Part shown: positions 49,280-58,948 of the stretch, piece by piece
Position numbering within the stretch: position 1 is the stretch's first letter
Layout of the letters: each line of letters begins with the position of its first letter
Assembly: GCF_001584725.1 (NCBI RefSeq)
Contig: NZ_CP014606.1
Coordinates: forward strand, 1,141,001-1,205,000
From: an endosymbiont 'TC1' of Trimyema compressum
Lineage (GTDB): Bacteria > Bacillota > TC1
Length of the DNA stretch: 64,000 nucleotides
Direction: 5' to 3'
Translations under genes and position numbers: made by a program
Notes under the pieces: generated by a model
Told to the model about the DNA's origin: nothing
Seen by the model: only the letters and a program-made list of their open reading frames with translations
Database searches by the model: none

Positions 49280-50223
49280 CTATTTTTCTTCTTTAAATAA
49301 ATCTGTAGATAAGTAGCGTTCTCCAGTATCTGGTAAAATCACTACAATGTTCTTACCTTTATTCTCAGGTTTTTTTAGCAAGCTCAGTCGCTGCAAATAA
49401 AGCCGCTCCTGATGAAATTCCCGCAAGTAATCCTTCAGCTTTAGCTACATTTCTAGCTACTTTAAAAGAATCTTCATCCTTGACTGTAATAATCTCATCA
49501 ATAACATCTATATCTAATATTTTCGGAACAAAACCAGCTCCAATACCTTGAATTTTATGTGGAGACGGTTCTCCGCCTGAAAGTACAGGAGATGAAAAAG
49601 GCTCAACAGCAACAACTTTAACTGCTGGATTAACTTTCTTTAAAACTTCTCCAACACCAGTAATAGTACCACCTGTTCCAACACCAGCTACAAAAATATC
49701 TACTTTCTGATTACCCATATCTTTTAGAATCTCAGGACCTGTTGTGGTTCTATGAATCTGAGGATTTGCTGGATTTTCAAATTGCTGAAGAACTAAGGCT
49801 ATTATTGATACTATCTTGTAACTCTAAAGCTTTTGCAATAGCACCTTTCATGCCTAATTTTCCTTCTGTCAAAACAACTTCTGCTCCTAACGCTTTAATT
49901 AAATTTCGTCTTTCAACACTCATGGTTTCAGGCATTGTTAATATTAATCTTAAGCCCTTTGCTGCAGCAACTAAAGCTAAAGCAATACCTGTATTCCCAC
50001 TGGTAGGTTCAATCAGTGTAGTATCATTAGTTATTGTTCTTTTGGCTATACCATCTTCTATCATCGAAAGACCAACTCTATCCTTTACACTTCCACCTGG
50101 ATTAAAATATTCTAATTTAGCAATAATAGAGCAACATAAGTCGTGCTCCTTTTCATAATTGTTAAGTTTCAATAAAGGTGTTCTTCCAATTAAATCTGAA
50201 AGATTTTCATAAATTTGACTCAT
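49280..50223 (-). pseudogene. cysK: Cysteine synthase A, two frameshifts
   Basis: O-acetylserine sulfhydrylase. Start MSQIYENLSDLIGRTPLLKL with RBS AGGAGG. PLP lysine in NPGGSVKDRVGLSMI, phosphate-contacting PTSGNTGIALALVAAAKGL, and after a break near 49795, [51 protein letters not shown] and [18 protein letters not shown] break in a T run near 49370 precedes [20 protein letters not shown] to a stop at 49280. Family length is about 305 residues; this fits. Breaks may be assembly errors. Confidence 0.92.
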
Positions 50224-50317
50224 GTTCTTTCCTCCTTTTTTATTGCAGGAATTTTTATTCCTTACCTAAAATAATACTCTATTTCATTAAGCATTGCAAT
50301 TGATTTTTCTTTTTATT

Positions 50318-50350
50318 ATAAAAAAGCCACGATAAACACGGCTTTTAATT
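50318..50350 (-). terminator. Terminator of the LPXTG adhesin gene
   Basis: Hairpin AAAAGCC / GGCTTTT (50321-50346) with flanking A/T runs, just downstream of the adhesin stop at 50361. Confidence 0.7.
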
Positions 50351-50360
50351 TGGTTGCTTT

Positions 50361-52557
50361 TTATTTAGATTTTGCTTTCTTAAATAAGATAAATGTTCCT
50401 GAAATTAAGGCCAGTATTGCTGAAATAATGAGCATCGTATTGGGCTCCTGTTTTAGGTAAATTAAGACCATTTAGAGAACCTTTATTAGAGTCATCAACA
50501 GGTTTTCCAGGATTAACTGGATCTATTGGTTGGGCTTTCCATTGCGCAAATAATGTTATATTATCCACTATTGTAAGCTGTTCTCCTACATTATAGGGAA
50601 CGCCCTTGCCATCTCCACTAGTATTCCAACCAACAAAATCATAACCATCCTTAACTAAGTCACCTTTATCTAAAACTGTTGCAAGATCAGCGAGAATGTA
50701 ATCTTCAGAATCAATAGGGGCCAAACCGCCAGGTTTCCATTACCATCGTAAACAACTTTATTTATAGGCGCAAATATACTGTAAAGAATTGTATCTCCAG
50801 TAATAGTAAACGTGCTACCAGTTTTATAGCTAGTACCTAAACCATCTAATTGAGTATTCCATTCCTTAAATCTTGAAGTAGCATCATAACGAGTAGTTGG
50901 AGGATCCTCTGCTACAAGAGTACCATATACATAAGATACTTTTAAAATAGCATTGGGATCTATGCCTTTGTAATATTCTGTTCCATCATAGTCTCCCATT
51001 TGTGGTTTACTCCATGTAGAACCATTACCATCAAATTTAACATACATAGCTTCAATAGATCCAGTATCAGAATTTAATGAATGTCTCGTAAAACCTCTTT
51101 GTCCTTGTGGTAATAAAGGAGTTCCAGCAGCATTATGAGCAAGTCCAGAAACAACAGAGCCATCTGAAGGTAAAATAGGTACAGTTTCAATTATTGAATA
51201 ACCATTATTATTACTGCCCTGCCAGCGAATGTCTCCGGCAGTAATGCTTGATTCATTTTCCCTAAGCTCCGGCGTTGTTGTTCCAAATGTATTTAAAACA
51301 TCATCAGGGTCTATGGCATTTCCATTATCAATACCTATATTATTAATACTCTCTGTAACATTAGGAATAGCTACATTATTATATTTACTATTGGTATCAA
51401 CTACACCATTTTTATTATAAGTATAATTTCCTACAATAATATTATTTTTTAAGGCTACAGCACATGAACCACCTATAGAAATCCCTCCACCTCTCTGGGT
51501 TAAACTTAAAATTGATTTTCCAGTTTCAGATTTATTATTAGTAATAGTATTATTGATAAGAGTCGCTTTAGTATTATATAAAGAAATACCACCTCCAGAA
51601 TCCACATAACTATCATTATTCTGCAATCCCTTTGCTACATTTCCAAAAAATGTATTGTTCTGGATTGTAGTTACACTGGAAGGATTAGGATTCTGAACAA
51701 AAAGTCCTCCTCCTTCATCAAAAGCTTCATTATTTTTGAAAGTAGTTCCCTCTACAAATAAATTAGACGGCGGTGTATTAGCTTCTGCAAAAAAGCTAAT
51801 ACACCGCCTTCAGCTGTTGTTTCCGATGAAGTAACATTATTGATAAAGTTGTTTTCAAATATACATTCATGAATAGTTACATTCCCCGAGCAATAATCAA
51901 GACCAACAGCGCCTCCTCTTTGAATATGATTATTCATATAGAACATACTGTTTTTAATGACAACATCCCTATCATTGCCTTTTAGTAAAATAGTGCCACC
52001 TTTATAACCAGGCCATGAGCCCTTGTTACCAATAAAAATACATCCATCAATTAATAGATTAATTTTAGGCCCATCAACATTAATTACTGCCCCTGAAGTT
52101 ACTGCTATATTGCCAATAAAAGAAGAATTGCTTATGGTTACTTTATTCCCGTTATAGCCAATACCGATAGCACCACCACTTGTGACTCCTTCAATGATGC
52201 AATTATCTACAAATAAATTATAAGGATTAGCTTGTACTCCGCTAATTTCAATGTCTCCAGCAGTAGTTCCCCTAGTCACATCTGTGCCTGAAATAGTGTT
52301 AAAGCCTACTAACTTCAAAGCCTTAAAAGTAACCGTGCCACTTCCAGTAGTATAAACTTTAAAATGACGGGCATTTTCAATATTAGGTGCCTTTAACGTC
52401 TTAAGATTAACATCATCATTCCCTCTAACTAACAACCACATTAAAATTATGGCTAATATTAAAATTAGCTGTATTGATAAGGTTTTCAGGAAAATTGTCA
52501 CCGAGTACAACTTCTACATCACTTGTTGCATTATTAACTGCAGCTTCTAAATCTGTT
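50361..52557 (-). pseudogene. Cell-wall-anchored adhesin: beta-helix, Listeria-Bacteroides repeats, LPXTG; N-terminus lost at IS3
   Basis: A parallel beta-helix part (NLFVDNCIIEGVTSGGAIGI, VTISNSSFIGNIAVTSGAVI, ATLINNTITNN) is followed by Listeria-Bacteroides (Flg_new) repeats (YVKFDGNGSTWSKPQMGDYD, YDATSRFKEWNTQLDGLGTS, KDGYDFVGWNTSGDGKGVPY). The C-terminus has the sortase signal LNLPKTGAQ, then after a frameshift near 50433 a membrane helix (MLIISAILALISGTFILF) and KKAKSK. Other breaks lie near 52450, 51780 and 50700-50725. The gene starts abruptly at the IS3 end (52558); signal peptide and N-terminus are gone. Confidence 0.83.
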
Positions 52558-52635
52558 TGGACATATACTAAAAAAGTAGACAGGAAAAAGTGAAACATGT
52601 TTTAAATAAGTAGACACATAAGAAAGGATAAAATT

Positions 52636-52854
52636 ATGAATAATTACAAGAAATACGATGAAGAATTTAAAAAAAGTATTGTTAATTTACACCAAAACGG
52701 TAAAACTCAATCCCAACTTTCTAAAGAATATGGTGTCTCCATGTCTGCTTTACACAAGTGGATTAAACTTTATTCTCAGGTTAGAATTGATGATGATACT
52801 ATTCTAACCGCTAAGCAGATTAAGGATCTTCAAAAGCGTAATGCTCGACTCTAG
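52636..52854 (+). CDS. IS3-family OrfA (copy 2), ended by TAG
   Basis: Identical to copy 1: 72 residues with the HTH region YGVSMSALHKWIKLYSQ, stopping at TAG (52852-52854) after RNARL. The frame past the TAG would encode EENIILKKAIAIFTPHSDK, the expected leucine-zipper end of OrfA. Confidence 0.85.
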   Translation: MNNYKKYDEEFKKSIVNLHQNGKTQSQLSKEYGVSMSALHKWIKLYSQVRIDDDTILTAKQIKDLQKRNARL

Positions 52855-52855
52855 G

Positions 52856-53800
52856 AGGAAAATATCATTTAAAAAAAGCAATTGCCATATTCACGCCTCA
52901 CTCAGACAAAGATTAATGGCTGTTCATACCCTTCGTTTTCAGCACGCTATCTCTTTTCTTTGTCATGTCCTTAAAGTGAACCGCAGCTCCTATTACAAAT
53001 ACTTTTCGGAAAAACTTTCTCCTAGAACTATTGAGAATTAAAAACTCCGTCAGCTTATTCTCGGAGATTTGTCATCTTACTAAGAGACGTATTGGCCCAT
53101 CTAAGATTAAGGCTCTTCTTTCCTATGACTATGGCATCAACATCAGTATTGGTAGAGCGAGCCGCCTGATGACTGACATGAATCTTCCTAAAATGCCTAC
53201 TATCAAACTTCGGTTTATTCATCCGAGGTCTATTCCCAATTTTGATTGCCCTAACTACCTAAATCAAAATTTTAATGTTCCTCAGCCCAATCAAGTCTGG
53301 GCTAGTGACATTACCTATATTAATTTAAATGCCTCTTTTGCTTATCTCTGTGTTATTATGGATTTATTTTCTCGTAAAATTATTGCTTGGAAGCTCTCTC
53401 TTAAAATTGATACTTCTCTTGTTAAGGATACTTTTATCAAAGCCTTTTATTCTCAAAAACCTTCTACTTCTCTTATTTTTCATTCTGACAGAGGTTCCCA
53501 ATATACTTCTTTTATCTTTAGAAAGCTCCTTGATTCTTTTGGTATCATTCAATCTTTTTCTAAGCTTTCTCATCCTTGGGACAATGCTGTCGTTGAGTCC
53601 TTTTTAAATATATGAAAAAAGAAGAAATTCTTCGTAGGTCTTTTTCTTCCTTTGCTCAAATTAAGCTTTCCTGCTTTGAACACATTGAGGGCTTCTACAA
53701 CCCCCTATACGTCCCCACTCTGCTAATAACATTCTTTCTCCTAATTCCAAAGAAGACTATTTTTTCACTTCTATTAAAACTTAATTTCACTTTTTCTATC
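52856..53800 (+). pseudogene. IS3-family OrfB transposase (copy 2), frameshifted
   Basis: LMAVHTLRFQHAISFLCHVL, KVNRSSYYKYFSEKLSPRTI, then a TAA (53039-53041) and a frameshift before ICHLTKRRIGPSKIKALLSY. From there the DDE domain is open: WASDITYINL, VIMDLFSRKIIAW, FHSDRGSQYTSFIFRKLLDS and NAVVESFLN. A last break near 53610 precedes MKKEEILRRSFSSFAQIKLS. Gln after SDRGS is intact here, unlike copy 1. Confidence 0.85.
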
Positions 53801-53821
53801 TACTCTATTGACATTCTTCCA

Positions 53822-54530
53822 AGCCTACAGCTGCCCTTTTAATAGGAGATGCATCATCAGATACTAAAAATAATACAACTTTTGATACTTCTGGTGGTTG
53901 CATCATTTCATCTAATGGAATAACAACGGCAGCATCTTCGTCTATTCTTTCGCGAGTATACTCAGTGTTAACATACCTAAATACATTGCATTTACGTTAA
54001 TGTTTTTTAACTTAACCTCTTCAGATAAAATACCAGTAAAACTAACAATTCCAGCTTTTGAAGCGCCATAAGCACCAAAGCCTGGGAATACAATTTTAGC
54101 ACCTGCAGATGCAATATTTAAAATTTTACCATATTCTTTTTTAAGCATATGAGGTAAAACAGCCTTTGTACAATAGAAAGTACCATTTAAATTCACTTCA
54201 ACTTGAGCCTTACAATCCTCAAACAGATGTATCAATAATTTCCTGTCCTTTATGATAGGCTGCATTATTAATTAAAATATCTACACCACCATGTTTTTCC
54301 ACTACAACTTAAACAAGGTTATTAACCTTATCTACGTCAGTAATATCAGCAACGTATCCGTCTGCTCTGCCACCTGCTGCTTTAATTTCAGCAACAGTTT
54401 TTATGTCATCTTCTCTTATATCGAAAATAACAGTAATTGCACCCTCTTTAGCTAAATCCTTAGCATACTGGGCTCCTAATCCACGACCAGCACCTGTAAC
54501 AATTGCTACTTTGTTTTCAAAACGCTTCAT
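53822..54530 (-). pseudogene. Short-chain dehydrogenase/reductase, C-terminus cut by IS3
   Basis: Start MKRFENKVAIVTGAGRGLGA (NAD-binding GxxxGxG). DIREDDIKTVAEIKAAGGRA and DGYVADITDVDKVNNLV are followed by an in-frame TAA (54309) and VVVEKHGGVDILINNAAYHK (NNA motif). After a frameshift near 54225 come VNLNGTFYCTKAVLPHMLKK, IASAGAKIVFPGFG (catalytic Ser region) and YGASKAGIVSFTG (YxxxK). A last shift near 53945 leads to IPLDEMMQPPEVSKVVLFLV ending in the IS. It overlaps the GntR gene by 4 bp. Substrate unknown. Confidence 0.85.
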
Positions 54531-55195
54531 GATATACCTCCTTTTAATAACACTTCTTTTAAAGCTTCAAAGCAGTGTTCTTCATGGTTTTTAATTATAT
54601 AATTCAACTGATTTAAATCATTGTCTCCTAATGCATCTAATATCTTATTGTGATCTTCAACTAACACAACTATTCTATCAGAACAATAAGTTACAGCTGA
54701 TTTATACCAATTTTCATGTAAGAATGCGTGATCTTTTAATAGTTTTTTAACTTGGGGTAAATCAACTAAGCCATAGACATTATTATGATAAGCATTAGCA
54801 CTTGCAACACAGCCCTCTCTATCCCCGTTTTTAATGGCCTCTGCACTTTCAGCTACTAAGGCTCTCAAATCTTTCAGTATTTTAGTATTAACAACGCTAT
54901 TTTCAATAAGATAATTAAAGGCTACTTTCTCTAATGCGCCAGAAATAAGTAAACTCTCTCTAGCTTCAGCAACTGAAGTTTCTTTTATCTTAAAACCTAA
55001 GCCAGGATATAAAACCACATAGCCTTCAGATTCTAAAATTTTAATGGCGCCACTAACAGGTGTTCTACTCACACCGATTTGCTCTGCAATATCAATCACA
55101 GTATATATTTCATCTTTTTTAAAATGTCCATTTCCAATCTTTTCTTTTAGCTCCATATAGACATACTCTGTTTTAGTAAGAAATCTTTTATCCAT
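54527..55195 (-). CDS. GntR-family regulator (FCD type), intact
   Basis: A 222-residue regulator. The N-terminal winged helix is KTEYVYMELKEKIGNGHFKK, IDIAEQIGVSRTPVSGAIKI and LESEGYVVLYPGLGFKIKET. The C-terminal ligand domain is all helical with metal-ligand-type residues (ANAYHNNVYGL, LVEDHNKILDALGDND, NHEEHCFEALKEVL), as in FCD regulators that sense small acids. It is embedded in the catabolic cluster and likely its local regulator. Confidence 0.92.
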   Translation of the reverse strand: MDKRFLTKTEYVYMELKEKIGNGHFKKDEIYTVIDIAEQIGVSRTPVSGAIKILESEGYVVLYPGLGFKIKETSVAEARESLLISGALEKVAFNYLIENSVVNTKILKDLRALVAESAEAIKNGDREGCVASANAYHNNVYGLVDLPQVKKLLKDHAFLHENWYKSAVTYCSDRIVVLVEDHNKILDALGDNDLNQLNYIIKNHEEHCFEALKEVLLKGGIS

Positions 55196-55203
55196 AATCT
55201 ACT

Positions 55204-55768
55204 CATACCTCCATGCTACATGTACCCACATTTAATATGCAACTTTTATTTAAGTCAAATGTTGCTAGACTCTCTTCAATTGCCTTATAAACCATAGGTT
55301 CATGACTCACTTTTTTATACCGTAATAACTAATAAAATCTCTTGTGCTATACACACTGGAGCCTAGTATCTTTTTATTCTCAATACATAAATCCCCCATA
55401 CCTTTTATATTTAAAGGAATATCCATAGTCTTGAGAATGCCACTTTGTATTTTTGCAACAATACCATTTAAAAAGACTTCTATTTCTACAAGTTCTTCTC
55501 TTCTTTCTTTTTTAAAAGCTGCTGTAATTACAGCAACACCTGGGAAGAGGAGTACAGCTCCCCCTCCCCCTTTGCGCCTATAAATAGGCACGTTGTCTTG
55601 TCGACAATGATCCATCAAAATATCCGGTTCATGTGGTGTTACTCTGCCTAGAACAACAAAAGAAGAGTGTATTGGTTCAATTTTAATCAATTTCTTCTCT
55701 CTTGACATTGCCTCTAATAATTGGCTATCCCAATTATAGGCAGGGGCAGGAAAGGGTTTTATTTTCAT
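55204..55768 (-). pseudogene. Short lipoate-protein ligase-like protein, C-terminal frameshift
   Basis: LplA/BPL fold protein of about 188 residues. Motifs: VVLGRVTPHEPDILMDHCRQ, PIYRRKGGGGAVLLFPGVAV (ligase RRxxGGGAV loop), and GMGDLCIENKKILGSSVYST with the lipoyl-AMP Lys (KILG). The frame breaks near 55310 (YYGIKK-), and the C-terminus HEPMVYKAIEESLATFDLNK ends at 55204. It lacks the accessory C-terminal domain of LplA. The start is 6 bp after the permease stop. No lipoylated target protein is nearby, so the real substrate may differ. Confidence 0.78.
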
Positions 55769-55774
55769 TTTTAC

Positions 55775-56110
55775 TCATCTTGCACTTTCATAAGGCTCAG
55801 CCCAAGCTTTTGGTGCTGCGACTTGTTTAGAGAAGACAAGTAATAATAATGTTATGATGTAAGGAATCATAATAGCTGTCATATAACCACCAGGAATCAC
55901 TGCATCCCACTTAAATATTTGAATAAAGTTTCTCAATGCTTCGGACATACCAAATACTAAACAACCTATAGCAGTTCCAATTGGTGTATAACGTCCAAAA
56001 ACAATACATGCAAAAGCAATAAAATCTTTACCTGCTGTCATATTCATTGTGAAAGTTCTAACATCACCAATGGATAATGCTGCGCCAGCAAGATTGGATA
56101 TATACTAAAA
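55775..56110 (-). pseudogene. BMP-type ABC transporter permease, C-terminal remnant
   Basis: Only the C-terminal third remains: NLAGAALSIGDVRTFTMNMT, AGKDFIAFACIVFGRYTPIG, TAIGCLVFGMSEALRNFIQI and YMTAIMIPYIITLLLLVFSK. The stretch matches the YufQ/RnsD-type permeases that serve nucleoside-type BMP systems. The first 200 residues, the sister permease and the ATPase are not found. Confidence 0.75.
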
Positions 56111-56245
56111 ACATTAATATATAAAATTCATCTTTCTCATTTTTTACATATCCCAAATCTCTGTTTTATAAATAAGTAAACCTAAAGAAAAGAGTTAACA
56201 ATTGGTTAGAAAATACTCCAGCAAACTGTTCCTCTACCTACAATC
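56111..56245. other. Short decayed spacer between BMP gene and permease remnant
   Basis: No readable coding sequence. Normally the ATPase and first permease gene would occupy this place; they are absent. Confidence 0.5.
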
Positions 56246-57300
56246 CTACTTATTTTGATGGTAAGATTTCAGTTTGCTCATAGAAATCACTTTGAGGCAA
56301 GCCCGATAAAGCGAAAATAGTCTGAGCATTTTTTCACCAGACTTAATTGCTTCTGCCGCTTTTTCACCTGTAGCTTTAGCCTCAGCTGGTGAAGAAGGTG
56401 ACCAAGTGCCTAAACGAAGCATATTATCAGAAAATGAAGGCAACCAAGCCTGTGCAACAAAAGTACCATTCTTTACATCTAGTTCTAGTTTTTCAATTAC
56501 TGCCGGCACATCTTGTATTCCAGATGTTGCAATAAAGCCTTTTTTAAACTGAGGATAAAAATCACCTGTCCAGCCCCAATAAACCAAACTTCCTTACCTG
56601 CTACAGCAGCTTCATCAACAGCTTGAATAACCCCTGCATCACAAGCATCTCCAATACCAACAATTGCATCGACACCTTGATTAATTAACTGTTCAGCAGC
56701 TTTTTTCCTGCTGCAATATCTGCCCAACTGCCTGTGTAAACATCAATAACTTCTATACTTGGATCTGTTTCTTTTACAGCGGCTTTGATTGCGAAAACTT
56801 CTGCAGTAAGAGTTTGAATTTTAGCATCACCAGCAAATCCAAGTTTTTTATTTTCACCTGATAAAGAGGCCGCTACTTTACCTACCATATAACCAAGCTC
56901 ATACCCTTTGAATTCTGCCGAAGTTAAATTTGGGGCCTCAGTTCCCCTTGATCCACCAATTTGAATAAACTTAATATCAGGATATTCTTTAGCCGCTTCT
57001 ACTAATGCATACCCCCACTCGTAGCCATGACCAATAATTAAATTATAGCCTTAGTCAGCATAATCTTTAATAGCATTTTTGTGAATCTTGAGATACATTT
57101 TCAGTATTCGCAATCTCAAAACCTGCCACCTCAAGTTTTTGAAGCCCCTCATAAGCCAACTGATTCCAACCGCCATCATTAACAGGACCTCCTGTTAATA
57201 AAGCTGCTTTCATTTTAGCCTCCGTTTTACTCGTTCCACAGCCAACAAACAATACAACTACCACTATTAATACTAGGGTTATTGACATTTTCTTCTTCAT
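56246..57300 (-). pseudogene. BMP-family substrate-binding lipoprotein, frameshifted
   Basis: Lipoprotein: MKKKMSITLVLIVVVVLFVG then Cys (lipobox FVGC). BMP domain: KAALLTGGPVNDGGWNQLAY, IIGHGYEWGYALVEAAKEY, FKGYELGYMVGKVAASLSGE, AVKETDPSIEVIDVYTGSWA, NQGVDAIVGIGDACDAGVIQ and KEVWFIGWTGDFYPQFKKG. BMP proteins bind nucleosides or related ligands. Breaks near 57075, 56710 and 56560, with an in-frame TAA at 57051 (KDYAD-GYN). It ends FYEQTEILPSK at 56246. Confidence 0.87.
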
Positions 57301-57584
57301 CTCATTTCCTCCTTATTTGTTTGGGCATACTATTAAAATGAGAAAGACTATTTTCCCTGGGTAATGAGCTTTGTAGATGTTATAGCTTATTTTCGTTTTA
57401 AAATTAGTATTGCAAATATTTTTAAGATGAAGCAATTGATATACTGAATATATATAGCGTTAGTAATAATGAATTTTTCTTCAAACAGTATAAAACAGTA
57501 TAAAACAGTATAAAAAAGCTGGCATTTTTTTACTCTTATAGTATAACTTACTATTTTTTTGTAAGGGGTTACAGAATTTCTTAT
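57301..57584. other. Intergenic region upstream of the BMP gene
   Basis: A 284-bp gap holding the BMP promoter region and a short direct-repeat array at about 57485-57516. No gene is seen. Confidence 0.5.
57485..57516. repeat. Three tandem copies of a 10-mer
   Basis: ACAGTATAAA is repeated three times head to tail upstream of the BMP gene. It could be a regulator-binding array or simple slippage. Confidence 0.7.
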
Positions 57585-58944
57585 TTAAACAGAAACACCG
57601 GTCTTCTCTCTAAGTAAATTACCTCTAAGTTGTAATTCACTTATAATATCATCTCTATCAGCATTCATATGCATCTTGTTTTTTATAGTAAATTTGCCAT
57701 TTATAATAACTGACTCAATGTTTTCTGGAGAAAAACAATACACTAGATTAGTAATATAATCATAGCAAGGTGTTCCATTAAGAGATCCAGCGGAGTTAAA
57801 AATAAAGCAGTCAGCTTTTTTCCAACTTCAATTGAACCTAAGTCTTTTTCTCTACCAATTACTCTTACCCCTTCAATTGTTGCCATTTTTAAAACAGTTT
57901 CAGCTGATATAACGGTAGCATCTTCTGTAAACCCCTTATGAATTGTAGCCGTTGATTTTAAGACTTCTAAGTAATTTAAACTATCATTACTAGCAGCGCC
58001 ATCCGTAGCAATTCCAACATCTAATCCAGATTCATGAAACGCTCCAATTGGAGCAAAACCACTTGCTAAAATCATATTTGACACTGGACAATGGACAATC
58101 TTACAATTGTTTTTTTCATAATCTCAATATCTTTTTTAGTAGCTTTTACAAAGTGAACACATATAAAATCCTCACCAAGAATACCCACTTCATCTAAAAA
58201 TTCCATTGTAGTTTTACCATAGTGATCCAAACTATATTGATCATCATCTGTTTAGATAGTATGCATAGTCATTGGAATCCCATATTTATCTGAATAGACT
58301 CTACATTTTTTAAAACCTTCTTCAGTATGATCCCAAATAATCCCCGGTGTTATTACAAGAGAAACCATATCATCATCTTCAAGGGCAACAGCTAGACGAT
58401 CAATTTGCTTGAAAAAATCATCTTCACTTTCCTCAACAGGACAACCTAATCCTTCCACTTGAGTATGAGCCCTTCCTAGCTTCCCCCCTCATACCTGTAT
58501 TACGAAAAGCTTCTATGACAGCATCATCTAATGCTTCTAAACTAGTGCCATGGCAATACATATAATCGAGAAAAGTAGTTACGCCACTTTCCATACTCTC
58601 CATGCAACCAGCTGTAGCAACTATAAAAACATCTTCTGCATCAATGTAGGGCAAAGTTTTTTTGATAGATGCATTTAACCAATCTAAGAGCTTGCGATCC
58701 CGTCCCAATCCTTTCAATAAGTTTTGAAAAAGATGACCATGACTATTAATAAAGCCAGGAAACAAGGCTTTATTAGAGCCATCCTGAATTTCTTCCGCTG
58801 AAAAACCTGCATCAATTTCAGAAGTTTTTCCAACAGCAACAAAACGACTGCCTTTAATAGCTACTGCCCCATTTTTAATTTCCTCGCTATTGCAATTCAT
58901 CGTCACAATATTAATGTTTTTATGATTAAATCTACATGCATCAT
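57585..58944 (-). pseudogene. TRZ/ATZ-type amidohydrolase (aminohydrolase, COG0402-like), several lesions
   Basis: Start MMHVDLIIKNINIVTMN at 58944 behind GGAGG. Metal-site HxH in ALFPGFINSHGHLFQNLLKG; LLDWLNASIKKTLPYIDAED and SMESGVTTFLDYMYCH are typical. After breaks near 58490: VITPGIIWDHTEEGFKKCRV and YGIPMTMHTI, then a TAA (58252) exactly where the family has the catalytic Glu of HxxE; the frame continues TDDDQYSLDHYGKTTMEFLD. Later: NNCKIVHCPVSNMILASGFA, DVGIATDGAASNDSLNYLEV (metal Asp) and DLGSIEVGKKADC. Probably a deaminase or dechlorinase of a nitrogen heterocycle such as guanine, pterin or triazine. Confidence 0.85.
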
Positions 58945-58948
58945 CTTA

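Larger units (their letters stand above)
52558..53821 (+). mobile_element. IS3-family insertion sequence, copy 2 (about 1264 bp)
   Basis: Nearly identical to the copy at 36915-38179 but in the opposite orientation. Left end TGGACATATACTAAAAAAG, right end complement TGGAAGAATGTCAATAGAG. It separates the adhesin (left, N-terminus missing) from an SDR gene (right, C-terminus missing). Flanks GTT and AGC give no target duplication. Confidence 0.88.

Noticed and set aside
49742..50158. Open frame of 138 codons on the plus strand
   Set aside because: Antisense shadow of cysK.
55204..55768. Biotin-protein ligase or octanoyltransferase instead of LplA-like
   Set aside because: The RRKGGGGAV loop and KILG motif fit LplA better, although the short length leaves some doubt.
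57485..57516. CRISPR-like repeat
   Set aside because: Repeat unit is 10 bp without spacers; no cas genes. No CRISPR array was seen anywhere in the window.
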